Of a stretch of DNA of 64,000 bases, positions 50,400 to 61,011 are shown piece by piece. Under the pieces are notes generated by a model. It saw nothing but the letters and a program-made list of their open reading frames with translations, was not told the origin of the DNA and did no database searches. Made by a program: the position numbers and the translations under genes. The DNA lies in contig CAZLMW010000030.1 of NCBI GenBank assembly GCA_964560875.1, positions 1 to 64,000 on the forward strand. The letters run 5' to 3'. Origin of the DNA: CAZLMW01 sp964560875. Its GTDB lineage: Bacteria; Myxococcota_A; UBA9042. Positions within the stretch are counted from its first letter, which is position 1; each line of letters starts with the position of its first letter.

Positions 50400-51345
50400 T
50401 CGTGGCGGCGACCGGCTGATGGTCGCTAACAACGTCGTCGAGCACCCGGTAGTCACCAACTTCAAGCCCGCTTGAGACCAGGATCCAGTCGATCCGGTCA
50501 GCGAGGGTCCGAAACGTCGGTTTCGAGCCGTCGGTAGGCGCAAACGTGCTCAACCCCAGTCGTTGGCAGAACTGTCTCAGCGCGCCGTCGTCATCCGTCC
50601 AGCCGGTGTTGAAATCGCCCATGACAATCGCCGGCCTCCCGCGCTGTTCGAGCAACCGGGCAAGCTCGTCGAGTTGAGACTTACGCGCCGCGGACGATGC
50701 GAAATCAAGGTGAACGGAGACGACGTCGACCGCGCCCCCCGGCAAGGCCGGCCAGTTCACGCGCGCGACGGTGAATCCCTTGGACAACGTTGGCGGCGAA
50801 GGGGCGAACGTGTGCCCGGCGGCGTCCGCCAGGCGGTAGCGCGAGGCAACCCCGGTTCCGTAGTGAAGTCCGAGGCCTTCGACGTTCGCGGCATGAGCCT
50901 GGGCGCCCAATCCTGCGCTCTTGGCGATTCGCGCCACGTGGTCGAACGATCCGCTCCACCATGACGGCCGATCCGCCTCCTGGAGCGCGACGACGTCGAT
51001 CCCTTCGCGGGCGATGACGGTGCTCGCGGCGCTGATTTGCTTGCGGATCTGTTCGCCGCCCTGGACAACCTGGTTGAACCCGTCGCTGCGCCCATGGGCG
51101 AGATTGAGCGTCATCACGCGCAAGCTTGTGCCTCGAACCTGTGCCTCGACTTTGGCGGCCGAGACGACGCGAGCCGGCCCGCTCGGGCCATGTGTTGCAG
51201 CAGGAACGCCGAGGCCGGCCACGGACAACAGTCCAACAGGAAGCGCAACGAATGCGACAAGGCGAGTCTTTCGTGAGCGCTTGCCCGCGGCCGAACCCGA
51301 CGCTGCATCCGGCTTACTGGTCTGCAATGCGGTTGCGCCCGACAT
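50362..51345 (-). CDS. endonuclease/exonuclease/phosphatase (EEP) family protein
   Basis: A 327-residue protein with one N-terminal membrane span or uncleaved signal (about 29-51) and a periplasmic EEP domain. The fold motifs are complete: 'LRVMTLNLAHGRS', 'VALQEADRPS' (metal-binding Glu), 'VVSVHLDFAS' (His), 'IVMGDFNTGWTDDD' (Asp/Asn), 'DRIDWILVSS' and 'SDHQPVAAT' (Asp-His). It may hydrolyse phosphodiesters in nucleic acids or lipids. The membrane anchor and export argue for an extracytoplasmic substrate. The 3' end overlaps the orphan gene on the opposite strand. Confidence 0.88.
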   Translation of the reverse strand: MSGATALQTSKPDAASGSAAGKRSRKTRLVAFVALPVGLLSVAGLGVPAATHGPSGPARVVSAAKVEAQVRGTSLRVMTLNLAHGRSDGFNQVVQGGEQIRKQISAASTVIAREGIDVVALQEADRPSWWSGSFDHVARIAKSAGLGAQAHAANVEGLGLHYGTGVASRYRLADAAGHTFAPSPPTLSKGFTVARVNWPALPGGAVDVVSVHLDFASSAARKSQLDELARLLEQRGRPAIVMGDFNTGWTDDDGALRQFCQRLGLSTFAPTDGSKPTFRTLADRIDWILVSSGLEVGDYRVLDDVVSDHQPVAATITLTKRAPSPAP

Positions 51346-51472
51346 CTCGCCACTCGCCGTTGGTCAAGTCCGCGCCTGCTGCGACGACGTCAAACCAACG
51401 CCGACGCCCGTTGCATTATTCCCGGCAGGCATGGCGCGTTGTGCCGGGGCCGGAGACACGACATCGCGAGAC

Positions 51473-53062
51473 TCAACCGCCGAGGAATGCGGCGGTGGCC
51501 TGCCGTGCGGCGTCGAAGAGCGGGATCGGATAGAGGCCGACACCGGCCGTCAGGACCGCGCAGATTCCGATCGCGGCGACGAGCGATGGCGCGACAGACA
51601 CCTTCTCGGTGGTCTCTCCCTTGCGCATGTAGATCGCCCGCGCCACCTGCAGGTAGTAGAAGAGACCGGCGCTGCTCACGATCGCGGCGACAACAACCAG
51701 CCATTCGTAACCCGCTTTCCAGACAGCCATCAGCACGTAGAGTTTCGCCCAGAAGCCAACCGCGAACGGGATCCCACCGAGGCTCAGCAGGAACAACAAA
51801 GCGCACATGGCCAGCCACGGCGAACGGTCCGCGAGCCCCGCGAAGGTGCTCATCGCGTCGTCATCATCCTGCTCAGTTGCTCGTTCGCCGCCGGTGATCC
51901 GGGAGGCGGAGATCGCTTCGACCACGAAGAACGCGCCCATATTGGCGACCATGTAGGCGCCGAGGAAGAATAGAAGCGTGGCGAGGCCGTGCCCGTTTGG
52001 CAGCGATGCGGACGCCGGAGAGCACGCCAGCAACGCCATCAGCGCAAACCCGATCTGGCCGACGCCCGAAAACCCGAGCAGCCGTTTGACGTTCTGCTGC
52101 GGCACGGCCATGAGGTTGCCGACCGCGATGGAGACAACCGCCAGCCCGAGAAGCAACGGCGCGACCTGGCCGAAATGCGGCGCGAGTGGTCCGAGCAAAA
52201 GCTGCGCCAAAGCGGCGAGACCGGCGGCCTTGGGAGCCACGCTCAGGAACGCAACAAAGGGTGTCGAAGCGCCCTCGTACGTGTCCGGCACCCACATGTG
52301 GAACGGAGCCGCACCGATCTTGAAGCCGAACCCACCCAACATCATCGCGATGCCCAGGCCGAGCATCGGCGTGGACGACGCCTGGGCGATATCGACGAAG
52401 CGACTCGATCCGGATGCACCGAACACCAAGGTCATGCCGTAGACCGCGATCGCCGACGACACGGCGCCGACGATGAACAGCTTGAGCCCAGCCTCCGCGG
52501 GTCGTTTCCACTTGGTCCGCGGCGGCATGAACATGCCGGGCAGCGGCCCCTTGCGGTATGGATACGGACCGGTGCGGGTGAACGCAGCCATGGCGTACAG
52601 CGGGATGCTCATCAACTCGAACGCGACGAGCAGAAACACCAGGTCGCGGGCGCCGGCGAGCAGCGTCATGCCGAGAACCGAGAACATCAGCAGCTGGTAG
52701 TACTCGCCCTGGCGGCGTTCCGCGTCGCGTTCCAGACGGGCAATCCCGCCAAGAACGCCGAGAATCCCGGCGAAGAGGAACAGCCGCTTGAAGAGCAGCG
52801 TCATCGCGTCGCCAACGTAGGCGCCGGAGAGCGCGGCCCCTTCCAGCGGCACAAAGAACGTCGCCGCGAGACAGAGGATCAGCTGGACGAGCGCCGTCCA
52901 ACCGAGGATGCGTTTGTTGCCGTGCGGCAAGATGACGTCGCCAACAACCAGGGAGAGTCCGCACGCCGCGACCATGGCGTCGACAATGAGGACGTTGAGC
53001 CCCTGCCACGCCTGGGCGACGGCGTTCGGATCGAGCTGAACCGCGACGGAAGCGCCATTCAT
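51473..53062 (-). CDS. nuoN: NADH-quinone oxidoreductase subunit N
   Basis: A 529-residue antiporter-like subunit of the complex I membrane arm with about 14 helices. 'GFGFKIGAAPFHMWVPDTYE' followed by 'GASTPFVAFLSVAPKAAGLA' holds the proton-channel lysines, and 'RLLGFSGVGQIGFALMAL' is the conserved second half. It ends the cluster. The ATG overlaps the nuoM stop by four bases. About 50 residues longer than E. coli NuoN, chiefly in the C-terminal loop with 'GGERATEQDDDDAM'. Confidence 0.95.
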   Translation of the reverse strand: MNGASVAVQLDPNAVAQAWQGLNVLIVDAMVAACGLSLVVGDVILPHGNKRILGWTALVQLILCLAATFFVPLEGAALSGAYVGDAMTLLFKRLFLFAGILGVLGGIARLERDAERRQGEYYQLLMFSVLGMTLLAGARDLVFLLVAFELMSIPLYAMAAFTRTGPYPYRKGPLPGMFMPPRTKWKRPAEAGLKLFIVGAVSSAIAVYGMTLVFGASGSSRFVDIAQASSTPMLGLGIAMMLGGFGFKIGAAPFHMWVPDTYEGASTPFVAFLSVAPKAAGLAALAQLLLGPLAPHFGQVAPLLLGLAVVSIAVGNLMAVPQQNVKRLLGFSGVGQIGFALMALLACSPASASLPNGHGLATLLFFLGAYMVANMGAFFVVEAISASRITGGERATEQDDDDAMSTFAGLADRSPWLAMCALLFLLSLGGIPFAVGFWAKLYVLMAVWKAGYEWLVVVAAIVSSAGLFYYLQVARAIYMRKGETTEKVSVAPSLVAAIGICAVLTAGVGLYPIPLFDAARQATAAFLGG

Positions 53063-54621
53063 CGCAGCACCTCCAAGGCCGCGACAACCGTCTTGGCGCC
53101 GGTGACTTTGGCCAGGTACTCGGTCGTGGCGACGTCGATGAGATCAAGCACCAGGCCGGGCCCCATGCCGAAGACGATGAGGCCGAGGCCGAGCACCCAC
53201 AGCGCGACCCATTCAGGGCCCTTCGGATCGGAGAGATCCGTCCATTTTTCGTCGGGTTCGCCGCCCCAGAAGATCATCTTCGTCGCGCGCAACACGTAGA
53301 TCGCCGTTACCCACGCGCCGAGCAGGCCCACGACGGCCCACCAGGGCGATTGGCTCTCCCACGCGCCGAGGAAAACCAGCCACTCCGCCACAAACCCAGC
53401 CAGCGCCGGCAGGCCCAAAGAGCTCAAGCATCCGATCGTGAAGAACGCGGCGACAAACGGCATCTTGTGCGCGAACCCGCCGAAATCGGGGATCCACCGG
53501 CTGTGTGCCCGCTCGTAGACGAGTCCCACCAGCGCAAAGAACAGCCCCGTCATCAGCCCGTGCGCGAACATCTGGTAGACCGCGCCGTTCCAGCCGTTCA
53601 CGGTCATCGTCGCGGCGCCGAGCATGACGACGCCCATGTGGGACACCGAGCTGTAGGCGATGATGTACTTCAGGTCCCGCTGCGCCATCGCGCACAGGGC
53701 GCCGTACAGGATGTTGATGCAGGCGACCGTACCGACCACCCAGGCCCACTCGCGCGCGCCCTCGGGCAGCAACATCATACCCACGCGCATGACGCCAAAC
53801 GCGCCTAGCTTCATCAGGACGCCGGCGTGAAGCATCGAAACCGCGGTCGGCGCGGCGGCGTGACCATCGGGTGACCAGGTGTGAAACGGCCACAAACCGG
53901 CGAGCGTGCCAAAGCCGATCCACAGCGCGGGGAACGCCCACATCGCGGTCGTGTACGAGAAGTTGTGCGCTTCGAGGTGGCGCATGTCGAACGATGCGCC
54001 GCCCGCTTCCCAGTACATCGCCATCATCGCCGCGACGATGAGCCCCGAGCCGATGAGCAGCATCAGGGTCAGCTTCATCGCGGCGTACTCTTTGCCGCCG
54101 ATATCGAGGAGCTTCCAGACGAATCGGAATGGGCCGGCATCCGCGACCTTGCCAGGCGATCCCCAGATGCCGATGAGCAGGTACATCGGGAGCACCGCGA
54201 TCTCGTAGAAGAGGAAGAAGACGAAGAGATCCAGCGACACGAAGACGCCGTACACGCCGGTCACGAGCACGAGCAGCATCACGTAGAAGTCGCGCGCCCG
54301 GCGCTCAACCGTCCACGACGCAAACGACCCACCAAAGATGATGAGCCCGGTCAGCAGCAGCAGGCTCGTGCCCCAGCCGTCGACGCCAAGCGTGACGTTG
54401 ATCCCCATTTCCGGCAGCAGCTCGTAGGTGGTCACCATCTGGATGCCACCGGCCTGGATGTCGTAGCTGAACGCCACCGCGATCGCACCGAGCAGCGACA
54501 CGAACGCACCGGCCACACCGATCGGGCGAATGATCGCCGGCTTGTCCGTGAACAGCATCAAGGCAGCGGCCACAAAGGGCGCGGCGACCGTGATCTCCAG
54601 CAGCGGGAGGCTCTGCAACAT
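53059..54621 (-). CDS. nuoM: NADH-quinone oxidoreductase subunit M
   Basis: A 520-residue antiporter-like proton-pumping subunit. Conserved blocks are 'FASWTVERRARDFYVMLLVL', 'FYEIAVLPMYLLIGIWG' (channel Glu), 'LWPFHTWSPDGHAAAPTAVS' followed by 'MLHAGVLMKLGAFGVMRV', and 'YIIAYSSVSHMGVVMLG'. The start is the ATG opening the first helix; a 23-residue in-frame extension was rejected. A 166-base stretch without a gene separates it from nuoL, the longest internal gap in nuoH-N, and nothing recognisable is seen there. Confidence 0.95.
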   Translation of the reverse strand: MLQSLPLLEITVAAPFVAAALMLFTDKPAIIRPIGVAGAFVSLLGAIAVAFSYDIQAGGIQMVTTYELLPEMGINVTLGVDGWGTSLLLLTGLIIFGGSFASWTVERRARDFYVMLLVLVTGVYGVFVSLDLFVFFLFYEIAVLPMYLLIGIWGSPGKVADAGPFRFVWKLLDIGGKEYAAMKLTLMLLIGSGLIVAAMMAMYWEAGGASFDMRHLEAHNFSYTTAMWAFPALWIGFGTLAGLWPFHTWSPDGHAAAPTAVSMLHAGVLMKLGAFGVMRVGMMLLPEGAREWAWVVGTVACINILYGALCAMAQRDLKYIIAYSSVSHMGVVMLGAATMTVNGWNGAVYQMFAHGLMTGLFFALVGLVYERAHSRWIPDFGGFAHKMPFVAAFFTIGCLSSLGLPALAGFVAEWLVFLGAWESQSPWWAVVGLLGAWVTAIYVLRATKMIFWGGEPDEKWTDLSDPKGPEWVALWVLGLGLIVFGMGPGLVLDLIDVATTEYLAKVTGAKTVVAALEVLR

Positions 54622-54787
54622 GCTAGATGGTCCCGGCGAGAGTGATGTGCCGGCTGGGGCGGCGAGGTGCAAGGAAGGTGCGTTCTGCAATCCGCAGGAC
54701 TGGCAGCGTCAATTCAAGGACTTGGAGGGCGCGCATGCCGCCGTCAGATCGCCGTTTCAGGTGGTGCATCATCGGAGCCGGGAGCAT

Positions 54788-56622
<1,835 letters not shown>

Positions 56623-56623
<1 letters not shown>

Positions 56624-56925
56624 CAACCGGACATCTCCGCAGCTTCGTCCACCTCGACGGCTTTGTGCGCGCGGTAGAGCAGGATGATGATCGCGAGCCC
56701 AACGGCCACTTCGGCGACCGTTAGAGCGATGGTGAACAGCGCGAAGACCTGCCCAGCGACGCCGCCCCAGTGGTTGGAAAAGGCGACAAGGTTGATGTTG
56801 ACGGCGTTGGCCATCAGCTCGACCGCCACCAGCAGACCGATCGCGTTCTTGCGCGACAGGACGCCGTACACACCCAACGCAAAGAGCGCCGCGGACACCA
56901 GCAAGACGGCGGGCAGACCGATCAT
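56623..56925 (-). CDS. nuoK: NADH-quinone oxidoreductase subunit K
   Basis: A 100-residue, three-helix subunit of normal length. 'LFALGVYGVLSRKNAIGLLV' and 'AVELMANAVNINLVAFSNHW' contain the conserved glutamates of the proton path (first in VAVELM, second in 'VAEVAVGLAIIILLY'). It overlaps nuoJ by four bases and nuoL by one. Confidence 0.96.
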
Positions 56926-57410
56926 GGGTCTTTCCTCCGCGCGACGACGATGGCGCCCAACATCGCTGCCAGCAGCAGGATCGAAAGCGCCTCGAAGGCC
57001 AGCAGGTGGGTGGTCAGAAAGCTCAAGCCGATCTGTTTGGCGGTCACGAACTCGCCGGCCGCATCGCCACGGGGTGCTCCCTGCCACAGCGCCGTCGCCA
57101 TCAAGCCAAATGTGGCGAGGGCTCCGACCGCGGCGGGGATTCGTCGGTGCGACGCGTTGGTGATGCCCGTATCCGTGCCCTGCTCGGTCAACATGACGCC
57201 GAACAGCATCAGCGTGATCACGCCGCCGGTGTAGAGGATGATCTGGATCGCCGCGAGGAAGCTCGCGTCCAAGAACGCGTAGAGGGCGGCTGTGGCGACG
57301 AGCGAGATCGCCAACCACAACACCGAGTGCACGAGGTTGCGGCTGCTCACGGCCTGGAAACCCGAGCCGAGCAAACACGCAGCGATAATGGCAAACGCGA
57401 ATTGCGCCAT
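56922..57410 (-). CDS. nuoJ: NADH-quinone oxidoreductase subunit J
   Basis: A 162-residue, five-helix subunit. 'SRNLVHSVLWLAISLVATAA' and 'FLAAIQIILYTGGVITLMLF' are conserved; the latter holds the pi-bulge helix that gates the proton axis. A loop of about 50 residues between helices 3 and 4 is hydrophilic. It overlaps nuoI by one base and nuoK by four. Confidence 0.95.
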   Translation of the reverse strand: MAQFAFAIIAACLLGSGFQAVSSRNLVHSVLWLAISLVATAALYAFLDASFLAAIQIILYTGGVITLMLFGVMLTEQGTDTGITNASHRRIPAAVGALATFGLMATALWQGAPRGDAAGEFVTAKQIGLSFLTTHLLAFEALSILLLAAMLGAIVVARRKDP

Positions 57411-58318
57411 CAGGTCGTTGCCCCGTTGGCGGCGGCTTCGTCGCGCACGGCCTGAGCTGCGGCCTCACCGATGGCTTCGGCCTCTTCATCGCTCTTGCCG
57501 GCAGCGAGCGCTTCTTTCTTGGCGAACCGTTTGGCGTTGCGGATCTCGCGCTGCAGCTTGCGTTTAGCGCGGATGGCGGCTTTCTCGGCGTCTTCTTCCG
57601 CGGGAGCAGCCGGTTCTTTCGCGGGAACACCCGGCGCGGGGGCCGAACTTTCAGGGCCTTTTGCGGCGTCACCTTTGTCGGAGCTCGCTGTCTCGGCGTC
57701 TTTCGCAGCCTCCGCCGCTTTCTGCGCCGCCATTTCGGCCTTCTTGGCAGCCGCCTCCGCGAGCTTGGCTTCCTTGGCCGCTTGCTGCTCGGGAGACAGG
57801 CGGTTGGGATCTTGCATGTCGACCAGCTTGGTACCGGTCGCCCAACTCACCGGCTTGGCGGTCTCGTTGGCGTACAGCTTGTCCATCGTCATCACGAGGT
57901 CTTCGCGGAAAAACCCAGGCTGCGTCGCCTCCTGGCACATGACGATGGCGTCGACGGGACAGACCTGGACGCACAGCTCGCAGAAGATGCAGGCGTTCAT
58001 ATCGAGGGTGAAATCCTCAAGGAAGCCGCGGTTCTTGCCGGTGACGTTCGACGGCGCCTTTGGGCCCTTGGTGACCGTGATGATGTCCGATGGGCAGATC
58101 AGCGCGCACTTGCTGCAGGCGATGCAGAGCTCTTCCGGCTCGTCGATCGCGTTGCCCTGGTGGTCGTGCTTGGACGGGTCATGGAGCAGCGCAAACGAGT
58201 TGCGGTAGCGGGCGCCGCGATCTTTGATCTCGCGCCCGAAGTGCTCGGTAATGACCGGTCGGAACAGGTTCTTGGCGGTGATCGCCATCGCCTTGGCGGC
58301 GTAGATGAAGTGCTTCAC
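57410..58318 (-). CDS. nuoI: NADH-quinone oxidoreductase subunit I with long C-terminal extension
   Basis: The first 170 residues form normal NuoI, carrying clusters N6a and N6b: Cys65, 68, 71, 75 in 'CIACSKCALICPSD' and Cys110, 113, 116, 120 in 'CIFCELCVQVCPVD'. These pass electrons from the peripheral arm to N2 in NuoB. Residues 175-302 are a charged Ala/Lys/Glu-rich tail ('KEAKLAEAAAKKAEMAAQKA', a Pro-rich break, then 'KRKLQREIRNAKRFAKKEAL'), predicted helical or coiled-coil and absent from typical NuoI of about 165-180 residues. The GTG start overlaps the nuoH stop by four bases. Confidence 0.95.
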   Translation of the reverse strand: MKHFIYAAKAMAITAKNLFRPVITEHFGREIKDRGARYRNSFALLHDPSKHDHQGNAIDEPEELCIACSKCALICPSDIITVTKGPKAPSNVTGKNRGFLEDFTLDMNACIFCELCVQVCPVDAIVMCQEATQPGFFREDLVMTMDKLYANETAKPVSWATGTKLVDMQDPNRLSPEQQAAKEAKLAEAAAKKAEMAAQKAAEAAKDAETASSDKGDAAKGPESSAPAPGVPAKEPAAPAEEDAEKAAIRAKRKLQREIRNAKRFAKKEALAAGKSDEEAEAIGEAAAQAVRDEAAANGATT

Positions 58319-59325
58319 CCGGCACCTCCCGCGCCCCAGTACCAGCCGAAGTGGCTCATGGCGGCGGCCGCGCAAACGCACAGCAAGGAGATCGGGACCA
58401 GGTAATACCAGCACAGGCGCATCAGCTGGTCGGCGCGGAACCGAACGAGGCTCCAGCGGATCCAGAAGATGAACAGGAACAGCGCGATCGTCTTGAGCGC
58501 CATCCAATGCAGCCCGGGCAGAAACGGTCCATCCCAGCCGCCGAGGAACAGCGCGGACGCCACCGCCGAGGCGATCAGCGTGTGCACGTACTCGGTCATC
58601 GGGAAGAGGCCGTACATCATCGCCGTGTATTCGACCGAGACGCCAGCGATGAGCTCGGATTCCGCTTCGGGGATGTCGAACGGGATGCGGTTGGCCTCGG
58701 CGAGGCTCGCGAGGAAGAAGATCACAAAAGCGATCGCGCCGGGCCCAAGCGGCGACCACAGCACCCACCCATGGTCGATCTGCCAGCGCACGATTTCGCT
58801 GATCGACAGGGACTCAGCCATGACCACAGGGACCATCGCCGCGAGCAGCATCGGGACCTCGTAGCTGATGCCCTGGGCGGCCGCGCGCATCCCGCCGAAG
58901 AGGGCGTACTTGTTGTTCGAAGCCCAGCCGGCGATCCAGACCGGGAAGAGCATCAAGCCGGCGAACGCCATGACCCACAGCAGCCCGATGTCGAGGTCAG
59001 CGATGAGCACCGATTCGTCGAACGGGATCACCGCGATGGCGGCGATCGTGAAAAACAGCGTCAACGGTGGCGCGAGGGCGAAGAGCACCGGGTCAGCGCC
59101 GCGCGGAATGATGATCTCTTTGCGGAGCAGCTTGATGGCGTCAGCAAGCGGCTGAAGCAGTCCGACCGGGCCCACAAATTCGGGACCGATGCGGTTTTGC
59201 ATGCGGCCGGCGAATCGGCGCTCGAACCAGATCGACCACGCGCTCACGGTCATGAACACCGTGACGATCACGATCCCGTAGAAAAGCCCGCGCGCCCAGA
59301 CGTGTTCGGTGAGGAATTCGAGCAT
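58315..59325 (-). CDS. nuoH: NADH-quinone oxidoreductase subunit H
   Basis: A 336-residue, eight-helix subunit forming the quinone chamber with NuoB and NuoD. 'RMQNRIGPEFVGPVGLLQPL' is the conserved first loop, 'SLAEANRIPFDIPEAESELI' followed by 'AGVSVEYTAMMYGLF' the invariant E-channel loop, and 'FIWIRWSLVRFRADQLM'-like sequence near the end. The ATG at the helix start was chosen; 12 further residues are open upstream. The 137 bases before it show no gene. Confidence 0.96.
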   Translation of the reverse strand: MLEFLTEHVWARGLFYGIVIVTVFMTVSAWSIWFERRFAGRMQNRIGPEFVGPVGLLQPLADAIKLLRKEIIIPRGADPVLFALAPPLTLFFTIAAIAVIPFDESVLIADLDIGLLWVMAFAGLMLFPVWIAGWASNNKYALFGGMRAAAQGISYEVPMLLAAMVPVVMAESLSISEIVRWQIDHGWVLWSPLGPGAIAFVIFFLASLAEANRIPFDIPEAESELIAGVSVEYTAMMYGLFPMTEYVHTLIASAVASALFLGGWDGPFLPGLHWMALKTIALFLFIFWIRWSLVRFRADQLMRLCWYYLVPISLLCVCAAAAMSHFGWYWGAGGAG

Positions 59326-59462
59326 GAAGCGCAGGCGGATGCCGGGTTCGCAGCGAGCCAAGGGCGGCTGACGCGCGGGCGGTTTAGCCGGAAACGCGGC
59401 GGACGTAAAGGCGGATCGGCCGACGATTGCGGGTTGATTTGAGAATGCCGGTCGCGAGGCGA

Positions 59463-60983
59463 TCAGCTGCCGACGATGCGCTTTTCCACGTCGGCGTATT
59501 CGGTGAGCGAGACGTGATCGCGCTCGGTCGAGAATGCGAGGTGTTTGGACTGCTCATCAGCGCCCACGACGAAAGCAGCCTGGGCTCTGCGACCGTCGAT
59601 CTCGGCGCGCAGCTGGTCGAGGTTGACCACGAGGTCGTGTTCCTCGTGCAGATCTACGTCGCCGCCGATGTCGCGCATGGTGGCTTCAAAGAGCGGCCGG
59701 ATCTTGTCGGCATCGAGCATCTCCTCGGCGTCCTCTGCCGCGTTGGCCAGGGCAGCGAGGCGGCGGATCGGCAGCGTCGAGGTGTCGTCGTCGAGAATCG
59801 ACCGCTTGAAGATCGCGCGGAAGAGGCGCTTGCGGATGTTGTGTTCGTGTTGCTCGCTGTTCTTGCGCGACACCCACAATGAGCGCACGGCAGGGATCGC
59901 AAAGAACAGGCCGAAGATCACGGATGGCACCACACCAAGCAGGCCGAGCAATCCGCCGGCCACGCCGAACTCGACCGTCATGAACAGGGAGCAAACCAGG
60001 TTGAAGCCGGCGAGCGCCGCAATGAGTATGTTTTTGCCGACGGTGTTGCCCGTGACCTCGTAGGGCGCCTCGTATTCGTCCCAGTACCAGATGATCGGCT
60101 CGTCGTGTTCGGTGCTCGTCGACCGCTGGAGCTCGGGAAACCGCGCGATCAACGCGCCGTCATCGGTGATGTCCGTCTCGCCTTCGAACTCGGCAACGAA
60201 GCGCGCGAAAAGGGTCTCGGACTCGTCGCGCGTCAAGCCGGAAAGCGCCTGCACATCGGCGATCGACAGGGCACCGCCACGTTCGCGGACGAACGATGCC
60301 AGCTCGCGGGTCTGAGCCCGGTCATCGGGTCGCACGCGTTCGGGGCCAAGCACGAAGTCGTACACACTGGCCACGAACCCCTTGGGGTGTTCTTCGAGCT
60401 CTTGGTGCTTCTTGCTCCGCGATTTCGGGGCGGGTTTGCCCTTGCGCAGGCGCATCACCGGCTTCTTGGGTTCGTAGTGCCTGTGTTTGTAGCCGTGGCG
60501 GTCCTCGGCGACATAGGTGATGGCTTGGGCGGTGTGGAAATCGAAGATCGCGATGAACACATGCCCGACCAGCCGGAACGCGCCCTCGGCGGGGCCTTCA
60601 TCTTCGGAGGCGGCGGACGCAGCTAGTGCGGCGGCGAGGATCAACACGACGAAAGTGATGGTGTACGCGACGAGGACGACCGCGAGCGAAGCCTTGTAAA
60701 CCCACGAGAAGATCTTCCACGACCATTTGCCGATCGACTTGACGATGTCCCGCCAGGTCCTCTTGGTGAGCGACACGAGTTTGCGCCCGAAGTCGTAGGC
60801 GAGCGTGCCGTCTTCATGCACCTCGAGGTGGCACTCGTAGCGCAGCATCAGGTCGTAGAGCGACGCCTTGGCGTTGGCGACGTCCAGCCCGGCCCCAGCG
60901 GCCACATCACCCTCGGTCACCGTTCCGCCGGCCTTCTCGAGGAATGCCAGGACGCGCTCAGTGGCTTGGGGGTCAGCTTTCAT
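59463..60983 (-). CDS. membrane protein with duplicated winged-helix-like domain, within the nuo cluster
   Basis: A 506-residue protein not recognised as a complex I subunit. Residues 1-65 ('RVLAFLEKAGGTVTEGDVAA', 'DGTLAYDF') and about 225-282 ('RELASFVRERGGALSIADVQ', 'DGALIARF') look like two copies of the same small winged-helix-like module. A hydrophobic hairpin (about 96-150) and another (about 318-368) give two pairs of membrane spans, with a Lys/Arg-rich loop (160-200) between and a charged C-terminal domain (370-506). It lies 28 bases after nuoD and 137 before nuoH, where nuoE, nuoF and nuoG normally stand. It could be an assembly or docking factor; that is a guess from position. Confidence 0.8.
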   Translation of the reverse strand: MKADPQATERVLAFLEKAGGTVTEGDVAAGAGLDVANAKASLYDLMLRYECHLEVHEDGTLAYDFGRKLVSLTKRTWRDIVKSIGKWSWKIFSWVYKASLAVVLVAYTITFVVLILAAALAASAASEDEGPAEGAFRLVGHVFIAIFDFHTAQAITYVAEDRHGYKHRHYEPKKPVMRLRKGKPAPKSRSKKHQELEEHPKGFVASVYDFVLGPERVRPDDRAQTRELASFVRERGGALSIADVQALSGLTRDESETLFARFVAEFEGETDITDDGALIARFPELQRSTSTEHDEPIIWYWDEYEAPYEVTGNTVGKNILIAALAGFNLVCSLFMTVEFGVAGGLLGLLGVVPSVIFGLFFAIPAVRSLWVSRKNSEQHEHNIRKRLFRAIFKRSILDDDTSTLPIRRLAALANAAEDAEEMLDADKIRPLFEATMRDIGGDVDLHEEHDLVVNLDQLRAEIDGRRAQAAFVVGADEQSKHLAFSTERDHVSLTEYADVEKRIVGS

Positions 60984-61011
60984 GTTCTGTGGGAAGTGAA
61001 GAAGCGGTCGA

